From Thioalkalivibrio sp. (GTDB lineage Bacteria; Pseudomonadota; Gammaproteobacteria; Ectothiorhodospirales; Ectothiorhodospiraceae), in assembly GCA_007120155.1 (NCBI GenBank), contig SKOF01000157.1, positions 1-7,756 on the forward strand: a stretch of DNA of 7,756 bases, written 5' to 3'. Made by a program: the position numbers and the translations under genes. Shown one piece after another: positions 6,994 to 7,756 of this stretch. Numbering within the stretch: position 1 is the first letter of the stretch; each line of letters starts with the position of its first letter. A model generated the notes under the pieces. That model searched no databases, was not told the origin of the DNA, and was given only the letters and a program-made list of their open reading frames with translations.

Positions 6994-7029
6994 CAATTAA
7001 GAGTTCTTGAAATTGTGACGATACTAACA
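6994..7029. promoter_or_regulatory. Candidate operators and promoter in the divergent hydrolase/regulator intergenic region
   Basis: Three signals overlap in an A+T-richer stretch. First, an imperfect 22-bp dyad at 6994-7015 has outer arms CAATT and AATTG and an inner AG/CT match. Second, a CRP-like site lies at 7014-7029, TGTGA-N6-TAACA, matching 9 of 10 positions of the CRP core. Third, a plus-strand promoter candidate has TTAAGA (6997-7002), 17 bp, then GATACT (7020-7025), each with 4 of 6 matches; it would serve the LuxR-type gene. No convincing minus-strand promoter for the hydrolase was found. All are eye matches and could occur by chance. Confidence 0.3.
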
Positions 7030-7117
7030 ACTATTTCACATGAAGTGGGGCGATCAGCCGTCGGGCCGGTGGTTCCGGGGGCATTCACCAGGTGGATTGG
7101 CAGGCGCAGGGGGCATC

Positions 7118-7756
7118 ATGAGTGCAATGACGACGGCGGCCGGTATGGCCCCGACCACATTCCGACTGGTGGAGGGCATCTATGCCGCGGCCGAGGAGCC
7201 ACGGGCCTGGCAGGGATTCCTGGAAGAACTGGTCAGGGCCACGGGTTCTCGTTCGGCACGTCTGCTGGTGATGAACGCCGAGGCCACCCGAGTCGACTCA
7301 AGTATCAAAGTCAACATCGACGACACCTATCACCGCCAATATGTGAAGCACTATGTCAACGCCTGTCCCTGGCGCCCCGAGTTGCGCCTCATGCCGCCGG
7401 GCCGCCTTTACTCCACCTATCTGGATTTCAGCTGCAAGCAACGGGACTTCTACCGCACCGAATTCTTTAACGAGTGGGCGGGTCCCCAGGATATCCATCA
7501 CGGCGTGTGCGGAACTGTCTTCCGGGATGGCATGCAGGCAGTGCAGCTGCTTGTGCAGCGCACCCGCGGCCAGGGCCACTACTCACGACGAGAGACCGCC
7601 TTCCTCAACAACCTGGTGCCGCTCATCCGGCGTTCCTTCCTGCTCGCGCGGCGGATCAACGCCATGCAGGCGTATGGCGATGCGGTGGTGATCGCGGCCG
7701 AGCGCCAGGCGCTTCCATTCCTTCTGTACGACCAGCGAGGGCGTGTCGTCCATTGC
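7118..7756 (+). CDS. LuxR-family-like transcriptional regulator, N-terminal part (runs off right edge)
   Basis: The start is ATG at 7118, with a purine-rich AGGGGG just upstream (spacing about four bases, a little short); 213 codons are visible and the frame is open at the edge. The visible part is an N-terminal sensory-type domain. Notable segments are NACPWRPELR (81-90), PPGRLYSTYLDFSCKQRDFY (93-112), EFFNEWAGPQDIHHGVCGT (115-133) and QLLVQRTRGQGHY (143-155). A helical, Arg-rich linker follows (about 160-185), and then a region that may start a PAS-like second module. These segments match, from memory, a group of proteobacterial proteins whose C-terminus is a LuxR-type helix-turn-helix. That DNA-binding domain would lie outside the window, so the regulator call is inference. 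The ligand is unknown. It is divergent from the alpha/beta hydrolase gene, a common layout for a regulator and its target. Confidence 0.7.
   Translation, partial: MSAMTTAAGMAPTTFRLVEGIYAAAEEPRAWQGFLEELVRATGSRSARLLVMNAEATRVDSSIKVNIDDTYHRQYVKHYVNACPWRPELRLMPPGRLYSTYLDFSCKQRDFYRTEFFNEWAGPQDIHHGVCGTVFRDGMQAVQLLVQRTRGQGHYSRRETAFLNNLVPLIRRSFLLARRINAMQAYGDAVVIAAERQALPFLLYDQRGRVVHC

Noticed and set aside
6991..6996. Exact TTGACA on the minus strand as a -35 box
   Set aside because: No -10-like hexamer lies 16-18 bp downstream, and the site would be almost on top of the hydrolase start codon.
6181..7470. Plus-strand open frame of 429 codons covering the hydrolase gene and the start of the LuxR-type gene
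   Set aside because: It is antisense to the well-supported hydrolase and out of frame with the regulator; no recognisable domain.

Overview
The window is GC-rich, densely coding chromosomal DNA. The gene types and order (mfd followed by a csiV-like gene, a CRP-type regulator, a DUF2892 membrane protein, AguB) point to a gammaproteobacterium, possibly of the Ectothiorhodospiraceae/Chromatiales kind. That placement is inference from protein similarity remembered by eye, not from a search. No rRNA, tRNA, CRISPR array, transposase or phage gene is visible.

Layout. Everything from the left edge to about 6980 is read on the minus strand. Positions 1-426 hold the N-terminal 142 codons of a CsiV-like exported protein. 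Immediately upstream is mfd, the transcription-repair coupling factor, starting at 3904. Its recognisable protein ends about where csiV begins, but its frame has no stop codon and stays open to the window edge. Between mfd and the next gene lies a compact inverted-repeat element built from degenerate 7-bp units (about 3968-4087). Its right arm runs into the last codons of a 64-residue DUF2892 (YgaP-type) membrane protein gene at 4078-4272. Upstream of that gene is a plausible promoter, with a 13-bp palindrome centred about 41 bp before the predicted transcription start. Next come a CRP/FNR-family regulator (4468-5160) and, 8 bp upstream of it, an N-carbamoylputrescine amidase (5169-6044). These two are probably one transcript. 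An alpha/beta hydrolase follows (6142-6978).

A 139-bp divergent intergenic region (6979-7117) separates the hydrolase from a plus-strand gene that starts at 7118 and runs off the right edge. It encodes the N-terminal part of what looks like a LuxR-family regulator.

How the genes may work together. mfd and csiV look like an ordinary housekeeping pair. The CRP-family regulator could control its downstream neighbour, the DUF2892 gene, through the palindrome at 4336-4348, and its co-transcription with the amidase could link it to polyamine or nitrogen metabolism. The LuxR-type regulator and the hydrolase share one divergent control region, so the regulator may control the hydrolase. These links are inferences from position. 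I see no clearly new multi-gene system. The most unusual items are the missing mfd stop, the heptad-based inverted element, and the palindrome-promoter arrangement.
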